Positions 60,430-64,000 of a stretch of 64,000 bases of DNA are shown here, one piece after another; the first letter of the stretch is position 1; each line of letters begins with the position of its first letter. This DNA is from Absidia repens (taxonomy: Eukaryota > Mucoromycota > Mucoromycetes > Mucorales > Cunninghamellaceae), in NCBI GenBank assembly GCA_002105175.1, contig MCGE01000001.1, positions 2,356,001 through 2,420,000 on the forward strand. Direction: 5' to 3'. A program made the translations under genes and the position numbers. A model generated the notes under the pieces. The model was not told where the DNA came from. It made no database searches and saw only the letters and a list, made by a program, of their open reading frames with translations.

Positions 60430-61045
60430 GAGGTTATACGGTCTTACGGTAAGTGACAAACAATTCTGTGGTTAGTGGGTTAGCTGTAGGAGGTTGGATT
60501 GCAACATAATGTTTGTAAATGCATCAAGAAAAGAGAACAACCATGTTCATTGTGTTGACTGTTGCAAAAAAAAAGGGGGGGTGTTTCGTTTCTACATTTA
60601 GCAGAATCCACACAAGAAAGACCCTACAAAAAAGAAATTTGGAATCCCGCCAAACTGATTTTTATTTCTGCCCGTTTTTATTTTTATTTTCTGTTTTCTT
60701 TTTTTCCCTTTCTTTTTTTCTTCTCCATTCAACTTCTATGGGGTTATGTTGGATTTAGATTAGTGTCTGGACTAGTTTAGAAGCGTTTTAGATTAGGGAT
60801 TACAAGACGCATGGGGAAACCCTTTCATTTTGGATTCAGGATTTAGAACCACCATCAGTTGGCTTTTTGAAGTCATCATTAGCTTAGTTTAGTCATAGTT
60901 TTGTTCATAGATAGTTTCTATTTCTGAATAAAATGTTTCTTTTGACATGTTTCAATGAAAAATGTCCCATTAGTCTCTCTCATGTTTGTGCGTTAGATCC
61001 TTTTTACATTCTACAGAAAATGATCTGTCGCACGCCTTGTACTGC

Positions 61046-61091
<46 letters not shown>

Positions 61092-61600
61092 AGGGCCCCT
61101 TCACTATCTTTAATGCTTTGTTCAGTTTTACCGTAGTCTCTTTTGACTATAGTGTTAGGTATTTTTCAGATCGCCTTTGTCATCTTCATGCTACCACCTG
61201 TAGATCACTTATTACTATAGACCCCACACATTTCGCTTAGTATTCACTCAATATGCCTCAATAAAATACACCCTATCTACCAACAGTTCTCTGACCCGTT
61301 AGTAATGAGCGAAAACCAATATTGTGGCTGTTTTGTGATAGTATTCATACAATTTGCTTCATAATATACCCAATCAAGCAACCATTTCTCTGAACTGTTA
61401 GGATAATAAGCAAAAACTATTATTGTAATTGGTTTGTGATCGTCCTATCAAGTACGCACTTTCTAGGTCTGCACTATGACCAATCACCCCCGCCCCCAAG
61501 AGTCCCTGCGACTGGTTTACGATTTCAGATCACTTCATATGAAACATGATTCTATTCCCTTTCTGCAATTCATATTAATCAATCTAGAACGTATACTATT
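60430..61600 (+). repeat. Dispersed 1-kb repeat, copy H
   Basis: Landmarks: AATCCCGCCAAACTGATTT at 60642, pyrimidine tract to 60730, CTATGGGGTTATGTTGGATT, CCCTTTCATTTTGGATTCAG at 60819, CAATGAAAAATGTCCCATTA at 60953. After a poly-T insertion come modules with TTCTCTGACCCGTTAGTAAT and TTCTCTGAACTGTTAGGATA, and the end TTTCAGATCACTTCATATGA. Confidence 0.65.
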
Positions 61601-62490
61601 GTATCTTTCTTTCATAAAATATTACAGTCTTCACTAGACTTGTCATGCCGTACGTATCCAGTGCATTATTTTCATCACATGTGGTATAATAAATAAATAA
61701 AAAAACCAAATAAAGTCAGTTGAGTCCCAAAAGGCTCACCATTAATGCGTGAAATAGTGAGGGCACCGGTACCTATTATATATATATATATTCAGACACC
61801 CAAAAAAGCCGGTGGACCGATTATTGAGTATGACATCCTAAGGGGCTGTCCACCAACCTTGGAGTGTCCTGATCCATCATATGCGTCAGTCATCTTCGTC
61901 GATTTACCTAACCAACCTAGCCAGTCATACAATAAAAAAAAATAGTGGATAGCATGCTGGATTCAGTTCTGCGCTACTATATTGCACTGCTAAAAAAAAG
62001 AAATTAATATTTCTGTTTGAATTTTTTAGTCTAAAACAGGAAATGAAAAAAATAAGGTTGAAACTTTATCATGATTCTCCTCTATCACCTATAATAATAA
62101 ATTATCCAGCACCGCTCAATACAGATACGAGTATTTGTAACAATATAACATAACAAGGAAGCAACAGTTTTCAACAATATCATTGTTAATATAATTTTTA
62201 TTTATTTCAAGAGGCAAATCAATAATCAAAAAGACTAAGCTAATAATATACTAGAGGGAAGAGTGATGAAGGTTTCCAAAGTTGCAATTGTCATAAAACG
62301 TGACTGATGTAGCATACAATAAAGTAACAAAAATAATCATTCACTGAATACACTAAAAAAGTAAAATAAGGTGTGAAAAAAATGTCAGCTAAATAAAAGT
62401 AAGATAAGGGACGAGGGATTAAACGAATGGATGGAAGTGGTGGGAGAGATAAAAAAAAAATGGGGGAAGAAGGAGGGAGATACGAACTAT

Positions 62491-63798
62491 CTAGTTTTCA
62501 GCAGACGCAGACGTATTGGGGGCCTTTTGTTGCAAAACTGTAGCAAGACGTTTCCATTGGTCAACATTTTGATAATTTGAGGTGATCGTGGCCAATTGCT
62601 TAATCTTAGCAGCAGAATCAGGGAATGCATCGGATAAGTTGGTAGCAAATGTGGAGAACTGAGTTTTCAAAGCATCGAGATCAACTTGAGGGCTTGCTAG
62701 TTGTGTTTGAATAAACTTGGCTTCTTCTTCCAACGACTTGATATTTTTGCCTTGACTATCACCACTATTGCCATCGACACTACTACCAGAGGAGGACGAG
62801 GAATTCAGATCATCCAGCACAGAGTTGTATGAAGTGTTGGGAATTTGTTGAGGATCGTCACCACCAGTCACATCGTCACCGCCTTCAGTTGTGGTTCCAT
62901 CAGCAGGAGCGCCAGTTTGACCAGCAGCAGGAGGAGCGGACGAGCTATTGGAAGCAGAAGAGCTTGAAGGAGGTTGGCCATCGACAGGAGCACCAGATTG
63001 ATCGGCAGGAGTGGGAACGGACGAGCTACCACTAGCGCTAGGTTGAGAACCTGATAAATCAGAAGCAGAAGCAGAAGCAGAAGCAGAAGCAGAAGCAGAA
63101 GCAGAAGCAGAAGCAGAAGCAGAAGCAGAAGCAGAAGCAGAAGCAGAAGCAGAAGCAGAAGCAGAGGCAGTAGGACTAGCAGAAGCAGAAGCACTTACGC
63201 CCGAAGTGCTATCTTGAGGGGGGACAGAGTCAAATTGATTGTTATCATCATAGTTTCCTGGAGAAATAACCCGAGCACATCCACGTTGAGAGATACCAGT
63301 TTTGCAGTCTTCGGTATTGTTGCAGCAGCGAATACAAAAGCGGTTGTTGGAGGGTTCAATTAAACTGACAAAAAAAGGGAAGTTTTGGCAAGAAGCACCA
63401 GTAGGCTTGTGTTTGGCATGACTGTCATACTGGCCCCCGAAATCGTCAGGAGAAAGGTTGTATTTGGTACGATCAAAGAAACCTGTGATTTGAGTGTAGC
63501 TTTCGGTTTGTTGATAGTGCGCTGTAGTGATGAATCCTTCGGGGAATGTTTGAGAACCTTGAACGGTGGCCGAATTCATACAGTACGGCTTTCCATCGTC
63601 TTCAGTCGTAGCAACGTCGGCTCCAGGTTGAGGTGGAAGAAAGAGACAAAAGTCATTAGCACTGGTGAGTTGGACTTGTGGGTTGGAAGGGGCGTTGTCG
63701 GGTTGGGTTGTTGTATTCTGTTGCTGAGCTGTCACTATTGTTGCTGATAATAATCCAGTTCCCAGAACTATGAGTTGGCTAATGGATGAATAGTACAT
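62491..63798 (-). CDS. Secreted Cys-rich protein with Ser/Ala repeat (mucoromycete macrophage-activating-glycoprotein-like)
   Basis: Single exon, 435 aa. The signal peptide is residues 1-24 (hydrophobic QLIVLGTGLLSATIVTA, cleavage near TAQ). The conserved N-terminal domain (about 45-185) has spaced Cys residues and motifs NDFCLFLPPQPG, FPEGFITTAHYQQT, FCIRCCNNTEDC and GCARVI. I know this domain from secreted proteins of Mucorales often labelled macrophage-activating glycoprotein; the label comes from homology and says little about mechanism. A (Ser-Ala)n run of about 20 pairs follows, then Ser/Gly/Pro linker and a helical C-terminal region (EEEAKFIQTQLASPQVDLDA). Ser-rich linkers suggest O-glycosylation. 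No GPI signal seen at the C-terminus. The two extreme-left residues after the stop leave a short 3' flank. Confidence 0.8.
   Translation of the reverse strand: MYYSSISQLIVLGTGLLSATIVTAQQQNTTTQPDNAPSNPQVQLTSANDFCLFLPPQPGADVATTEDDGKPYCMNSATVQGSQTFPEGFITTAHYQQTESYTQITGFFDRTKYNLSPDDFGGQYDSHAKHKPTGASCQNFPFFVSLIEPSNNRFCIRCCNNTEDCKTGISQRGCARVISPGNYDDNNQFDSVPPQDSTSGVSASASASPTASASASASASASASASASASASASASASASASASASDLSGSQPSASGSSSVPTPADQSGAPVDGQPPSSSSASNSSSAPPAAGQTGAPADGTTTEGGDDVTGGDDPQQIPNTSYNSVLDDLNSSSSSGSSVDGNSGDSQGKNIKSLEEEAKFIQTQLASPQVDLDALKTQFSTFATNLSDAFPDSAAKIKQLATITSNYQNVDQWKRLATVLQQKAPNTSASAEN
63061..63170 (-). repeat. AGAAGC hexanucleotide tandem repeat (about 18 units) coding Ser-Ala
   Basis: Perfect hexamers from 63061 to about 63164, then one variant unit and two more units at 63181-63192. 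As the unit is six bases, length changes keep the frame and simply alter the Ser-Ala count of the secreted protein. Confidence 0.9.
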
Positions 63799-64000
63799 GA
63801 TAACTTCTTTCTAGATCTTGAGTCAAAAAATATAAGGTATACAGATAAAATAAAGGAGTGGAAGGTTATTATGTAAATAAAAGGGGAAAGAAAAGTAAAG
63901 AAATAGGATTTAGTCTGGACCACCGCTTTTTATGAACAAAAAGCGAAGTCAAGTTTGAATTCCCGCTACGTGGATCTTTATTTTTAGACGAAAAAAAAAA
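63799..64000 (-). promoter_or_regulatory. Promoter of the secreted-protein gene, with possible repeat start
   Basis: About 200 bp upstream of ATG 63798. At 63954-63990 the plus strand reads AATTCCCGCTACGTGGATCT followed by a T-rich stretch. This resembles the AAATCCCGNCCACGTGAAT start box of the dispersed 1-kb repeat, so a ninth copy may begin here and run out of the window. Confidence 0.4.

Larger units (their letters stand above)
58561..62490. other. Intergenic, repeat-rich
   Basis: Holds dispersed-repeat copies G (59310-60070, minus) and H (60430-61600, plus) lying head to head, so their CCCG/CACGTG-type starts face each other across about 360 bp. An AAT-type microsatellite lies at 58921-58950. 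A T run of about 40 is at 61049-61088. No supportable gene. Confidence 0.5.

Noticed and set aside
61745..61945. 66-aa plus-strand frame
   Set aside because: Contains an AT microsatellite (IYIYI) and ends in an A-run; no support.
63061..63192. CRISPR-like short repeats
   Set aside because: Repeats are contiguous hexamers without spacers and lie in a coding frame.
62868..63194. Minus-strand poly-Leu frame across the hexamer repeat
   Set aside because: It is the AGAAGC repeat read out of frame; the Ser-Ala frame continues into a domain with conserved Cys motifs.

Overview
The window looks like nuclear DNA of a filamentous early-diverging fungus, most likely a Mucorales-type member of Mucoromycota. 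It is AT-rich, genes carry short (about 50-160 nt) GT-AG introns, coding sequence is full of poly-Gln/Asn/Ser tracts, and the conserved proteins (SconB/Met30, Cyc8, Rax1, Yak1, Elo, Puf) are of fungal type. No bacterial-style operons, CRISPR arrays or phage genes are seen. Species cannot be fixed by eye. All exon models below were joined by hand from splice consensus and reading frame. Spans include introns, and exons are listed in the evidence.

Layout. 1-1.5 kb: 3' part of an unrecognised gene. 4.0-7.2 kb: YAK1-type DYRK kinase. 7.6-12.0 kb: on the minus strand, a Cys-3/Zip1-type bZIP factor and, directly upstream of it, a MET30/sconB F-box WD40 protein. In other fungi these are the transcription factor and the SCF adaptor of the sulphur-regulation circuit. 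12.0-14.9 kb: a 1.26-kb inverted-repeat structure and a dispersed 1-kb repeat. 15.0-16.7 kb: RBM42-like RNA-binding protein and a TM2-domain protein. 16.9-22.7 kb: a 5.75-kb element bounded by about 610-bp terminal inverted repeats, carrying a nine-exon gene of unknown function and a four-copy 393-bp tandem repeat, with no recognisable transposase. 23.0-26.2 kb: MIT-domain and BSD-domain proteins. 26.2-34.7 kb: gene-poor, repeat-rich tract with one tRNA-Lys(CUU). 34.7-49.2 kb: gene-dense core with ELO elongase, a PMR5/TBL-like membrane protein, a possible 90-aa protein, Rax1-like RGS protein, MOG1, RPB6 (divergent from MOG1), CYC8/SSN6 and mitochondrial uL13. 51.9-55.1 kb: a PUF protein with a CCCH zinc finger. 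55.1-62.4 kb: a decayed gene and more dispersed repeats. 62.5-63.8 kb: a secreted Ser/Ala-repeat protein.

Functional links. Yak1, Cyc8, Puf, RBM42 and the bZIP/Met30 pair are all regulators of gene expression; RPB6, MOG1 and uL13m are housekeeping. The strongest functional neighbourhood is the bZIP/MET30 pair. The strongest unexplained structures are the 5.75-kb TIR element and a non-coding repeat family of about 1 kb with at least eight copies in this window.
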